In this document: in pieces, positions 35,351 through 46,890 of the stretch | Numbering within the stretch: position 1 is the first letter of the stretch | How the letters are laid out: each line of letters opens with the position of its first letter | Assembly: GCA_022393335.1 (NCBI GenBank) | Contig: JAJEKB010021989.1 | Location: forward strand, 28,015 to 92,014 | Reading direction: 5' to 3' | Length of the DNA: 64,000 nucleotides | Origin: Macrotrachela quadricornifera | Lineage: Eukaryota > Rotifera > Eurotatoria > Philodinida > Philodinidae | Program-made: the position numbers and the translations under genes | The notes under the pieces: model-generated | The model's input: only the letters and a program-made list of their open reading frames with translations | Databases searched by the model: none | Told to the model about the DNA's origin: nothing

Positions 35351-38300
35351 ATGATAATATTTACCCTTACAGTTCTTTTTGCTAGTTATCAACATATTAC
35401 TAGTCAATCATGGAATACATCAGATGGTATTCTTCCATGGGAATCATATATACAATTAAGTGATATTCAACGACCACTTGGTCTTACACTCAATCGATCT
35501 TCACTTGCTCATTATCATTTTGCAATTGGATATCTATGCCTTCATTCGTTTATGTATGATGAAGCGCAAGAAGCTTTCGATTTAGCAATTAATATTAATC
35601 CTACATTTGTCGAAGCATACATTGGTAAAATGCTTGGGTATATTCTAATATCTACAAGATTCATTTCATTTTAACATCATATACTTTTGTTTTAATTAGA
35701 TGTAAACATGCATTATGGTCGTATACTGATCTTGATTGCGGTATAGTTACATATAATAATCTTTCAACAATGCTAACTACCTACAATGTTACACTTTCAT
35801 CTCTTCAATCAGCATTAATTTTCACAGTTTACCAATGGTATACAAATCAATCTTCTATTGCAGCTGGAGAACGTGCATTTTTATTATCAATAGCTAATTT
35901 ATCACAAACATATCCATATGAAAACCCTAGTCGAACATCTTGTAAGCAAGATCTGGAAATCTTAGAATTGGCAAGCAAGATCTTGGCAAGATCTTGAAAA
36001 AGATAATTTTTTTTTTATGAAAAAGCATATCTTGATCATAGGTTATATATCTGTACCATAGATCTTGAAAAGATCTGTTCTAAGATCTCAAGATACTGAA
36101 AAGATTCAAGAAAAGTTAAGCTAAAATTATCTTGTACCAAGATCTTGAAAAGACTAAAGCGACATCAATAATACATAAAAATAATCAAAAAATTCTAATT
36201 AATTGTTTAAAAGCATACATAAATCATATGAAATTAGAAAAAAATGTTAAAAAACTTTTTTTCCGTTCTCAGGTGCACCGGCCAATGAAAACAGAGACTG
36301 AACACAAAGACAGTAGACTAATACAAACGAACCTTTATTCATTAGATTCGACAACGTTTTAAAACTTTGTTACTCGATCTAATATATGTTCATTGACGAT
36401 AATTTACTATACTTTTTTTCAGATGTTCATCAACTGTATAATATTTATTTTAGATATCAATAAACAGTCGATCAAACGATTTATCCATCATCGTGTTCTC
36501 ATCTAGTATTGAAATGTACGGCGAAGGCCATTCAAATTTACAATTAGTAAAGACTCGTCGCTTTTATGTTTTATTTTATTTTTTTTTGTAAATTTTTATT
36601 GTATTTGGTGCTCATGTATATGTTTTATCGTGTGTGGTTTTTTTTCAAACGTTGGATGTAAAGATATTTGTATGAGTTCTTCCGCGATACTGATTGTTAC
36701 TGTGTAAAGTTTCATTTTATGTGTTGAAAATAAAGGAGAATATCGTACTAAATATAAAATCTCATGCTCAAGATCTCAATTATAGGTAGCCAAGATCTTA
36801 GTAAGGTATACGTAAGATACTGAAGAATCGTACATAAGATCTTAACAATCTGTACCAAAGATCTGAACAAAGATCTTACGTACAAGATAATCGAAATGTC
36901 TGTACCTAAATTTCCAAGATCTGTTCACTTATCTGTACCTTGGATCTTGGCCAAGATCTTGCTTACAAGATGTTCGACTAGGGAATGATCTTCGTATTTT
37001 ATGGGGTCTTTCTTTACTCAATGTAGCATCTGAAAATGAATTTGAAGGACAAATGGAACCTGAATCAATGATACAAGCAAGAGACATATTAAAATCTGTT
37101 CTTGAACATGAACCAAATCATCCAGGTGCTCTTCATTATTTGATACATACTTATGATGTTGCTCAAATTGATATAGCAGAAAAAGCAATCGACTATATAT
37201 TAACTTATCAAAAATTAGTTACTCAATTATCATATCCACAACATTTACCTGCTCATATTTGGATGCGTACAGGTAACCAAGTTTTCTGATGATGCTTTAC
37301 ATATTAAAACAAAGAACTATGTTCAAATTTAATCAATTTTTATTTCTTGTATGGATATTGTCATATTCGTATGCCATTCGATATCTATTTTTAGGTTCAA
37401 TACTATTGGCCAAATCGTCCGATGAAACATCTATTAAACTTAGTTTGACATTGTGTTTAATTAAAATAACCGATCGTACTATATCTGTATCTTCAACTGA
37501 ATTAGAAACTAGTTTGGCTCAATTAAATACAACAGTTCAAATATCATCCTTTCTGCTATGTGATGCTAAAAATCGAGCATTTTCTACAGAATGGCTATCC
37601 TTCTCTCGTTTACAAACAGGAGATTGGTTAGGTACATTATCTTTAATAAGTGATCTGTATATTGCTTATAAACAATCGATTTCACCATCTAATCATTATT
37701 TATCATATGCATATCGATCTCGTGCAAGGGCTATTGTCAATATTTTCTATTGGCTACCCTATGATCTTCAATTCATTACTAAAGTACAAGAATTGTATGA
37801 ACTGGATAAATCTCTTCCATTCGTTTTACTTGGTGAAGATACTACAAATTGGGATCTAGCATGGAGTGAAGCAGGATATCGATTAAGTAAGATATAATCA
37901 TTGGATTTTTATCATATATTCTCTAATTATTTAGGTGAATGTCTTCGATTATTAACTGCTAATAACGTAAATTATACTGATTTAGCTGTAGAATCAACTA
38001 TAGATGAACATATTAATCGTTTTGCTATACTTTCTAATCAAACTATATCATTAAATAAATATATATCAACTAGTATATCATTGATGATATTACAAATTCG
38101 TGGAATTATTTATTTTAAAAATGAATCATTTCAAGAATGTTTAAATATATTCAATGATGCTGCTCAACGTGAATTTGATCTTGTTATTGATAATAATAGT
38201 CCTACATTGATATTTGCACGTTCTTTAGAATTACTTGCTATGCATTTATTATTGATTCATCGAAAATATCAGGATCAATTAGTAAAATTAAATTTACTTT

Positions 38301-38701
38301 TTTATTAAAATAAGACTTCTCTTTTCTTTTAGGAACAAATTAATCCTTCGACATTTATATTAAATGGTACACAAGTACTTGTAAGTGAATTTCCACGATA
38401 TGCATTGAATCTTTATCGAGCATCTAATTTATCAGCTCCTAATCGAGCTATTAATATACTTGGTGTTGCACGAGCATATTCTCAACTTCGTTATAATAAT
38501 GATGCAGTAAAATTTTATCGAATATTACTAGCTCAAATAAATTCTTCAAATAATACTGATCCAATATTTTCTCAAGAAGCAATTGATTTTATTATTCAAA
38601 AAGAAAATTTACAAAACTCTGCTAATAATAATCACTTTTGTTATTTATCGATTTTAATTATCTTTTTGTTTTCTTCATTTTTTTTATTCATTAATGAATA
38701 A
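35351..38701 (+). pseudogene. Secreted TPR-domain protein, copy B, interrupted by a transposon
   Basis: Same architecture as copy A: exons 35351-35637, 35700-35924 plus 36984-37272 (one exon split by an insertion), 37395-37886, 37935-38281 and 38333-38701. Exons 1, 3 and 4 are exactly as long as in A (287, 492, 347 bp). Exon 2, after removing the 1059-bp element and one copy of a 2-bp AA duplication, is also exactly 512 bp. The reading frame is otherwise intact from signal peptide to hydrophobic tail; the empty allele would encode 668 aa. As it stands, translation runs into the element and stops at 35995-35997, about 24 residues past the junction. The element ends are CCC...GGG without GT/AG, so clean removal by splicing looks unlikely. 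The absence of any other lesion indicates a recent insertion; it may be one haplotype only. Confidence 0.85.
35925..36983. mobile_element. 1059-bp non-autonomous DNA transposon with 30-bp perfect TIRs
   Basis: The ends are perfect 30-bp inverted repeats (35925-35954 and 36954-36983, each beginning CCCTAGTCGAACATC when read inward). Palindromic AAGATCTTG-type motifs recur in about the first 220 bp and last 230 bp, typical of subterminal transposase-binding repeats. The middle (about 36150-36760) carries no long ORF, so the element is non-autonomous. Flanks AAAA/AA are consistent with a 2-bp AA target duplication, supported by the exact exon-length match to the paralogue. The superfamily is unclear: a TA-type duplication of mariner elements is not seen. 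Confidence 0.85.
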
Positions 38702-38814
38702 AATTTTGATCAATCTTAAATTCTTTAAAATAATTCCTGCAACCAACTATTTATTTCTATTCAAACGATGATAAATTAAATTTGCTCAAAACTTTGATAT
38801 TAATACGGTTTATT

Positions 38815-40049
38815 TTAAAAAACTGATTGAAGATAAGTTGTAACTGCTTTTGTCCAAATTGCATAACCTTTACTATTCATATGTTCATTATCTGGTAAAA
38901 ATAAATCGGGATTTGGTTTTCCATTAGGTAAAAGCATAAAAGGCCATATATCAATAAAAGTAACACCAGGAAATAATAATTTAATATCTTCTCGAATACG
39001 AATATTTGTTTCATTCATTTGTGAAATTTTATTAATACGTGCTGGTGTTGCTTTTAAAGATATATAACCAATAGGTAAATTTGGATAAAAACGACGAATT
39101 GTTGGAATAAATTGTCGAAATATTGATTGAACAGTTTCAGGAGTTTGTCCAGCACCAATATCATTTTCACCAGCATAAATAACTAATATACTTGGTTCTA
39201 ATGGATAAACAATACGTTTAAATTCTTGAAGACATTGAAGAAGTGTTGAACCACCAAAACCTCGATTAAGAGTAGTATAATCTGGAAAATCTTGAGCTAA
39301 AGTTGTCCATTTAACAATTGATGAACTTCCATAAAAAACAACTCCTTGACGTTTAGCTAATGGTAAATTTCGATCGAAAGGAAGAATAGTTCCTATTTCA
39401 AATGAAGTATTGGAAAGAATAAGTTGAGTATTTTCATCATCAATAAGATGACATGTTGTTGGATTTCGTGTATATCGAATAGATTGAGATGATGTATCAT
39501 TTTCAAATGTTGGAGTACATGTACCATTTGATTGACGACCAGATATAATATCACCATTACCTGTTCGTCGTCGCCAAAAACATAATGTTTTATTAAGATA
39601 TTGTATAGGACCTAGAAGAATCTTTATCTTATTCGTTATTTTATGTTCAGATATTTTTTTTACCTTGTGTTGTTACAGTAAATAATTGATAAGTACCATT
39701 GATATTATCTGTATTATTAATTGCAACAAAATGATTGATCTAAAAATAAAATAAAAGATTGATTTTATTTGAAAAAGTTATTGATACCCAAGTAAATGAT
39801 GAATTATTAAGAAAATTGTAAGTAAATGTGCCATTATTATAGAAAAAAGCTTGACCAGTTTGTGTGTATATTTGTGATGTGTTTGACCATTGTGCAAGAC
39901 ACCATAAACCACGCATAAAAAGAGGTGTTGCTGGAAGATTACCTAGAAATGATGTTTTTCTTTAAATACAAATGAAAACGAGAATTTTATCTACTTTGTC
40001 CATAAGCAATTGTTAATAAAATGAATAATGTGAGGCAATGTAGATGCAT
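38815..40049 (-). CDS. Secreted SGNH/GDSL-type hydrolase
   Basis: Four exons: 39995-40049, 39788-39942, 39664-39739 and 38815-39611, giving 360 aa. Residues 1-18 are a signal peptide (HLHCLTLFILLTIAYGQ). An N-terminal domain of about 130 residues follows, rich in Trp, Thr and N-glycosylation sites (GLWCLAQWSNTSQIY; HFVAINNTDN), reminiscent of lipocalin-type or secreted recognition domains. The hydrolase domain then has the SGNH blocks: GVVFYGSSSIVKW (190-193, nucleophile Ser191), NRGFGGSTLLQC (Gly), VIYAGENDIGAG (Asn) and LPDNEHMNSKGY (Asp336, His339). The catalytic set is therefore complete. SGNH enzymes deacylate lipids or glycans; the substrate cannot be read from sequence. It is convergent with TPR copy B, only 113 bp between stops. 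Confidence 0.87.
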
Positions 40050-41130
40050 AGTGATAATTATTATTGGAATGAAATGTATTTTGATTATAGTGGTATCTGT
40101 CTCGTGTTATATGTACTTTTTTTTTTATCTTATCTGATCTTATCATATTGTGTTGTTAGTGTCTATTTTAGGTACATTTAAATAGTTTTTTTTATAAAGA
40201 AAGATAGATGTCTTTACAATCTAAAGAATTTATGATTTTGAAATGATTCTTGCTATAACATATTAGCCATTAAAATAGTCATATGTTAGTTCATTCTGGC
40301 ATTCAAAACAGGAAAGTATCTTTTGTTAAGAGTGCATAGTTGTGAAGAATGGATATATGAATACAAAAGAAATACTAAATGCTATATGATTTTGTTAACG
40401 TTGCTTTTAAATTAAATATATTGTTATCAGCGAATGATTTAGAATATATATTACAGATTCAGTGTAGATGAAGAAATGTTAAGATATACTAACGAAAGTA
40501 TCTATAATAAGAACCATCTTTTTAAATATATGCAAAGTATCAATAGTTTACTACTAATTTAATAATTTTTTTTTTGACAAAACAAAGAGTGATCTTTATG
40601 AGTTTCTATGTAATCATGTTCATCAAAATTGTAGAGAAGCTTATATAATACTGCTATGTTACACATGATTCTGTGTGTCATGAAAAACTTTGAACAAAAG
40701 AAAAGTATTACGTATGTTTATTTTCAAAATGAGTTTTATTTTTTATAGAAATATATATATGTAATAAACGTATATAATGCTCTGTAAAAAGTCATACTAA
40801 AATCCTTCTTTTTTCTTATGATTCATTCCTTGTCTTCTCCTTTCTAACAACATTCATTGAGAATCAACAGAATGATTCATACAGAAATATTTCTCTGCGT
40901 CATCTAAACATCAAATACGACCTATTTTTATCGATGTTGGAAAGAAACACATACACGTGTATTCTGTCAAACAAGGAATGAAAGAAAACTAAGCAATGAA
41001 AAATTGACAGTGCGATAAAAAAAAAAGTACCTTCTTATTTATATAATTGTTTTTCTACATAGACGACAACAATAATTGCACAATATTCAGTGATTCTTTG
41101 TCGAGTTTTATCATTGCCGTCTTCTAACAG
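40050..41130. other. Divergent promoter region
   Basis: 1.08 kb between the starts of the SGNH hydrolase (minus) and the F-box gene (plus). AT-rich, with no ORF or repeat recognised. It ends in CTTCTAACAG directly before the F-box ATG. Confidence 0.5.
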
Positions 41131-43020
41131 ATGTCACTTTCGAAACTTGAATCGCTTCCAAATGAAATATTAAGTGATCTTATTGAAAAATATATTAATG
41201 GAGTGGATGTACTATTGGCTCTTAGTTATCAGCAAAATCAACGTTTTGATGCACTGATTAATCAATGTCATCGGCTTCATTTTAATTTTCTTCAATGTCG
41301 AAAAGATGATTTTAGTTTTTGCATGGGTCTTTTACCAGCCTATATCGATAAAATAGAATCATTGATCCTGTCTGAACAAAATACACCTGGTCAGATCCAT
41401 GCATTTCTATCTTTTTTTCCATTATTTACGCCATTTAAACAACTTCATACACTTTATTTTGATTTTCATGACGAAGCTGTTGACCTAAACAAGGTTGCAA
41501 GTGCGTTTACTTCATTGTCCGAAACGACTATTAACGCATTATTTTTATCAATTACAAAAACAAATACACCGCTTGAATCTATGTTTACGAATGCTATTAT
41601 CAGTCTTTTCAACATAAAATCATTAAAACGATTATCTCTGATAAGTAATGACTGTCCTGTTAGTTTCGATGATTTGCTAAATACATCGTCAAATATTGAA
41701 CATTTAACTATTTCTAATATAAGATGTGACCTTTCACAATTACAGTATATTGGCCAGTGGGCTCCTCATCTGCAATATCTTAATATTGAAATAACAACCA
41801 ATAGTTGGGCTGATTTGTATAATACACCAAAAAAAAGTTCGAAAAAAACCATTATACCAGCATCTGCACTTCGTACATTAGTCTTATCTATTGAAAACAA
41901 TCGTGATATAACGTTGGATATGCTAGCGGAATGTTTTAATTTTATGCCTGCTTTGACTCATCTTGAAATTAAGACACATGATGAACTTCTTGATGCAAAC
42001 GCGTGGAAAATATTGTTCGAAACATCATTACCATTATTGACTCATTTTAATCTTCGAACAACTACATCATATTTAAATAAAATTGATCCTCTCATTTTAC
42101 TCGCATCATTTCAAGGCTCATTCTGGATAGCGAAAAAGAATTTCTATATAATTATAACCGAACACGAACGCTTAGATTTCAAGGCCATTGATATATATGA
42201 TCGGCGACGTTCTAATGAATCCATATTTAATTTACCCGTTATTAAATGTTGGATTGCGCCCGATTGCACCGTCAATAACAACTTTATTATAGCGAACAAA
42301 ATCAAAAACCTAAGTCTTTCTAGCTCCGATGACACTTTATCATGTCACTATTATTTTGATAATGTAAAATTTCTTACAGTGAATAATTTAAATATGCCTT
42401 TATTCAAATGGATAACAACTTATGTAAATTGTTCACAAATCAAGGAACTCATTATTTCACACTTACCGAAAAAGATTGACGAATTAGTTTCACTCTTAGC
42501 ACGTATGCCAAATATAAACTCGCTTCGTATCAGTTTCGATCTACTCCACGTTAATAAGGATACTTTCATAGGTAAAGATAATCATCTAAAATATCTAGAT
42601 ATATCCATTTCCAAGCATACATTTGATGAAGAAGATATTATCCTTATTGGCAATCTCTTTCCTTATCTTGAACATATAAAAATCAATACGTCAAGTTTAT
42701 ATAATATTCCAATAATGAAGATATATTTGCTGTATCTTCGCAGTCTTACTTTCGAACTTGAAGACAAAGATTATCTCTATTTTGATGATTATCAAAGAAA
42801 ACGGTGGGATTATGAACTACGAAGAAAAACCGGATTTTTTTTCCGACATGAGAATAATTGTGTTACAATTTGGATTGATCAAGCTGCATTTGAAGATCCT
42901 TATTGGCAAACATATGTCGTACAAACACCGGCAGCATTCACGACATCAAATCCGATTGGTACTTCTGGTAGTAATAAAAAGAAAAAGAGCATATTATCTT
43001 TTTTTAAATCTTCAAAATAA
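41131..43020 (+). CDS. F-box/LRR-like protein, single exon, lineage-expanded type
   Basis: An intronless 629-aa frame. The N-terminus LESLPNEILSDLIEKYINGVDVLLAL is a recognisable F-box, the SKP1-binding motif of SCF ubiquitin ligases. The rest is an irregular leucine-rich series (LSLISNDCPVSFDDLL; LEIKTHDELL; LRISFDLLHVN; LEHIKINTSSLYNIP), suitable for substrate recognition. The C-terminus is a basic, Ser/Lys-rich tail. Proteins of this build, an F-box followed by about 550 residues with LPAYIDKIESLILSE-type text, form large families in bdelloid rotifers as I recall them. An AG acceptor directly abuts the ATG (41129-41130). Codon choice is less A/T-ending than in neighbours (more GAC, AAC, CTA, GCG), possibly marking a younger or differently constrained gene. 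Confidence 0.85.
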   Translation: MSLSKLESLPNEILSDLIEKYINGVDVLLALSYQQNQRFDALINQCHRLHFNFLQCRKDDFSFCMGLLPAYIDKIESLILSEQNTPGQIHAFLSFFPLFTPFKQLHTLYFDFHDEAVDLNKVASAFTSLSETTINALFLSITKTNTPLESMFTNAIISLFNIKSLKRLSLISNDCPVSFDDLLNTSSNIEHLTISNIRCDLSQLQYIGQWAPHLQYLNIEITTNSWADLYNTPKKSSKKTIIPASALRTLVLSIENNRDITLDMLAECFNFMPALTHLEIKTHDELLDANAWKILFETSLPLLTHFNLRTTTSYLNKIDPLILLASFQGSFWIAKKNFYIIITEHERLDFKAIDIYDRRRSNESIFNLPVIKCWIAPDCTVNNNFIIANKIKNLSLSSSDDTLSCHYYFDNVKFLTVNNLNMPLFKWITTYVNCSQIKELIISHLPKKIDELVSLLARMPNINSLRISFDLLHVNKDTFIGKDNHLKYLDISISKHTFDEEDIILIGNLFPYLEHIKINTSSLYNIPIMKIYLLYLRSLTFELEDKDYLYFDDYQRKRWDYELRRKTGFFFRHENNCVTIWIDQAAFEDPYWQTYVVQTPAAFTTSNPIGTSGSNKKKKSILSFFKSSK

Positions 43021-44690
43021 TCGCGTATGAAAATTATTTTTTTCGTAGATTTCTTCGTTCTAAAGAAAAATATCTAATTATACTTTTCAGAAAATATTTG
43101 AATGATCGTATTTACTACTTGAGAAATAATATTTTCAGCTAAGTAATGTTGTATTTAAAGCAAAATAAAAATTACAAATATATAGATAATGGTTTTCTTT
43201 TTCATAATTCATTTTCTATCACTATTTGATACTTGTGGATGCGGATAATTCGTCTTGAAACTTAACGTATTTGCATGAAACTATACACATATTTATTATG
43301 CGATTTTATCTATTATCATCAATGATATATATTGAAATTTTTTTTGGTCGAGTATCACAGAACAAATTGATAAAGAAAAAAAGTAAAACTGTAGATATAT
43401 AAAGAGGACCGAATTTTAATGAATCAAAAAGCTTTAATTGTCTTGATAAGGTAATTAATAAAAGCTGGCATTTAACATTTGAACGAAATAGTTATGATCT
43501 ATAAGTGATATAAAAATTATTATTCATACTATTAATAATCAATAGGATTTCGAAATTGAATTTTTTTTTTAAATTGACAAGCTTTATTAAACCGTTCAGC
43601 AAGTCTTTTATGTCATCGAATGCATGTGAACGAATGAATACACTAAAGATAGTTTACGCAAAAGAGAATATTCATAATTTGTATACAAAAAATGAAACTT
43701 ACTTTATTTGTTCAACATATTTATCAGCGATATGTAGATCACTCTATTGAATCGGTCAATATCATTAACGGTTGATCAATTGTAATTTACAAGAAAAAAC
43801 CTAGTGAGATGATCATCAATAGTATTAAAAAACTTTGACTAATATTGTTATATTTGGCTAAAATAAGAAAGATAATGAATAATAAATTCATAATTGTAAA
43901 TGAGAAAAATCTGTTTCTTTTCAACTTAAAAATGAACTTATTCAACTTGAAATTAAAAGGAATAATTTGAATGAAAAACAAATTCACACACATCAGTTCT
44001 TAAATATTTATTTTTTTCTCACATGTTTATCAAATGTTTTACTACATGTTGTCGAATAAGATCATGCACAAGGCTATATTTACAGAAGAATTAAATTACA
44101 AGACATTGAGCGAGAACAAAATTAGACGTATGTAATAGCAATTGCATCAGTATAATATTAGTCCATGACTACCTAAACTAAGTTTGACAGATGTAGGCAC
44201 ATTTTATGAATAACCATCTGATAGATTGCGTTAATAAGTGAAGGTTCATTGGCAAATTTGTCATTATTAAAACCCAGGCGATTTAATCAAGGAAATATGA
44301 TTGTAGCGAGTACAAAGATAGTAATTGAAGCAGAGTATATGATATTGAACTTCTATTACAAGTCACTTTTAATGGTTTTTCAGTAGTAATAGTTATTTTT
44401 GTCATTTCTGCACTTTTAGTAAAAAGCTTTTCTATACAATAGTACAATACTGTCTTGTTGCTATTCATATTGTTGTGTAGCGTTTGTACAAGAGAAAAAA
44501 AATAGTTTGACATAGAAGAAAAATCTTCCCGCAACATTTCGTTGCATGATGTATGCTAGTTTATCAGAAAACAGTTTAACATACAATAGTTACAAGATCA
44601 CATAAAAATGTAATTTAAAATTATTATTTTTCAATTCATATTATAACTGTTTTAGTGAGTTATTTGGTAGAGTTTTCAATTTATTTCCTA
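43021..44690. other. Intergenic region
   Basis: Between the 3' ends of the F-box gene (plus) and the ARM-like gene (minus). Short ORFs at 43556-43750, 43787-43993 and 44283-44537 have random composition and are not called. No repeat is recognised. Confidence 0.55.
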
Positions 44691-46007
44691 TTAAATTTTG
44701 CTATTAAGATTTTTTAGAATATCATTAGCTGCTTGTTTAATACTTTTCATTGTTCTTGGCATAAATGTATCAATAAAAATTTCTTCATCATATGCAGCAC
44801 TTTTCACAATGTTCATTAATTGTTCATTTTTACCAATTATTTCACGATATTTTTTATGATTTGACATAAGCCAAAATAAATTTAATAAAACAACACAAGT
44901 ATAATTTTCTAATAAATCATTATCATAATTTATTTTTGAATAAAATTTAATAAGTAATGATAAAAAAAATTCTATAATTGATTGAGTAGAAAATAATGAT
45001 TGTATTTGTTCTTTATTGGAAAAAATTTTATGTATTATTTCATCATTATAAAATAATTTTACAAGTACTGTTAATGGTTCAGATATATGAGAACCATTAT
45101 AACGATATCGTTCATTTTTAGCAGCATTAATAAATAATTGTATTAACATTTTTAAAATTTTATTTGAATACTTTTTTGAGTCAAATTTCATTTGATTTAT
45201 ATCAGTAAGAAGTGCACGAATCATAGCGATTTGTAATGACATAGTATCAACATTAGTACATGTAGCTGATTCAATTTTAATATCATCAATTACTTGAAGT
45301 GCATGAAAATTATTAAGTTGATTAATACCATCATCATGTCGTGATAGATTATGTAAAATATGTATAGGTGCATCAATTTTATCATCTCGAAATTTAATTT
45401 GACGAATATTAATCCATTCGATAACACTATTTGCATAACCAGCATTTAAAAGTACGGGTACTAATATTGTTCGATCTGATAAATTCCAAATTAATGATAT
45501 AATTCCATCAGTTAGATTATCATGATTCAAATCTTGATCAATATGTTCACGCATGGCAATTAATAATTGAAGTTCATCAATATTTGAAAAATCATCATAT
45601 TTAAATTGTACTAAAGATGTAATACTTGTTATCATTTTCATTAAAAGACGTACATTAGAATTAATAAATATTGAGATAGGTGTTGAAATATTACTTTTAA
45701 ATATATCAACATGATTAACAAGTATATTAAAGCAAGAAAAGAAAACTTCACGAACTAATAAATGATCTTTATTAAAAAAATCTTTTGATAAAACAATCGT
45801 AAATACTTGAGTTAAAACAGCTCGACTAATATTTAAAGTAAATAATTCATCATCAGTTGCTTTATCAGCTGCAGTGACAACTTCAGGCCATAGATAAAGC
45901 ATTTCTTGTAGAGCAGTTTTAATTTTATTATCTGAATCATTCATAGTTAATCGATGAAATTCATTAATTTTTGATAGTAGTATTTGAGGATGTAATGAGG
46001 AACTCAT
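44691..46007 (-). CDS. ARM/HEAT-like helical repeat protein, single exon
   Basis: An intronless 438-aa protein made almost wholly of predicted helices. Leucine/isoleucine-rich segments resemble armadillo or HEAT pairs: DGIISLIWNLSDRTILVPVLLNAG, HILHNLSRHDDGINQL, VVLLNLFWLMSNHKKYREII. The phrase (L/I)WNLS...(V)PVLLNAG is typical of ARM repeats. There is no signal peptide, membrane segment or catalytic motif, so it is probably a cytosolic scaffold. Similar intronless ARM-like proteins are numerous in bdelloids as I recall; that is not verified here. Codon use is strongly A/T-ending like the neighbouring conserved genes. The start ATG at 46005-46007 is the first in frame. No acceptor-like AG is adjacent. 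Confidence 0.75.
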   Translation of the reverse strand: MSSSLHPQILLSKINEFHRLTMNDSDNKIKTALQEMLYLWPEVVTAADKATDDELFTLNISRAVLTQVFTIVLSKDFFNKDHLLVREVFFSCFNILVNHVDIFKSNISTPISIFINSNVRLLMKMITSITSLVQFKYDDFSNIDELQLLIAMREHIDQDLNHDNLTDGIISLIWNLSDRTILVPVLLNAGYANSVIEWINIRQIKFRDDKIDAPIHILHNLSRHDDGINQLNNFHALQVIDDIKIESATCTNVDTMSLQIAMIRALLTDINQMKFDSKKYSNKILKMLIQLFINAAKNERYRYNGSHISEPLTVLVKLFYNDEIIHKIFSNKEQIQSLFSTQSIIEFFLSLLIKFYSKINYDNDLLENYTCVVLLNLFWLMSNHKKYREIIGKNEQLMNIVKSAAYDEEIFIDTFMPRTMKSIKQAANDILKNLNSKI

Positions 46008-46465
46008 TTTTGTAGTTTATAAATCTAAAATTACGTGCTTGTTATTATCATCAAATCTTAATTTACAAATTTGTTGAACTGTAAATACGTTGCAAAATAT
46101 GGCTATTTAGAATAAGAAATAAGAAAAAAAACCACAACCATATTCAAATTTAAAAGAAAAATATGTAGTCAAATTCTCTTCATTTAATAGTAAAAAAAAG
46201 TATTTTAAGTATTTCTCGTAATGTAACAACATACTTTTATAAAAGAAAAGAAAAAAAATACATGTGCACACAATAATCATAATAACAAAAAACAATAACT
46301 TTCAAATAAAAACAGAGTATTATATATTATATATAGTAAAATAAATTAATATACGTGACATCTCTTAAGTTTAATTATACAATAAATGATTACTGCATCA
46401 ATTCAAATCGTTCCTAAAGACTTACGTTTATTCTACATAAACAATGCAGAAAAGAATTCTTTTTA

Positions 46466-46890
46466 GATAGAATGCTATTCTTTTTAATTTTTCGTTATTA
46501 AAAAGAATGTAATTCATAATATTGAATAGTACAAAATTTAATGAATTAATTCATCGGAATATAATTCAATTAGAATATTAAAATGACAGACAAAAAATTC
46601 CATATTGACATTTAATATCAAATGATGAATAGTTCATACGTCAAAATCAGGGTTGATGACTTTTTTGTAAGAATCATATGTAGCACAATGAATTCTAAAA
46701 TATTTCACATGTAAAAACAAATGCAACAGTTAACAATATATAAAAGTTAATGATCGTTAAAATGTTCATCATGCATGAGAAGTCGTAAAAACGTTAACGT
46801 ATTCTCACGCATTCATAAAAAATAAAGGTTTTTTCGTAAACCTTTCCCCATGATGAAACTCTGTTAAATCACCATTTGACACTAGTTTTG
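46466..46890. repeat. Diverged dispersed repeat, copy 1
   Basis: Shares ordered blocks with 49302-49510: TAGAATGC followed by a T-rich stretch, (A)AAAGAATG(T/A)AATTCAT, AAATGACAGA(C/T)AA, GACATTTAAT/AACATTTAAT, and near the end CCAT..ATGAAACTCT. Copy 1 carries roughly 200 bp extra between the last two blocks. No ORF or terminal repeats are visible. It is probably an old transposon family or a segmental duplication. Confidence 0.5.

Noticed and set aside
36132..36362. 76-aa ORF inside the transposon
   Set aside because: No transposase motif and too short; the element appears non-autonomous.
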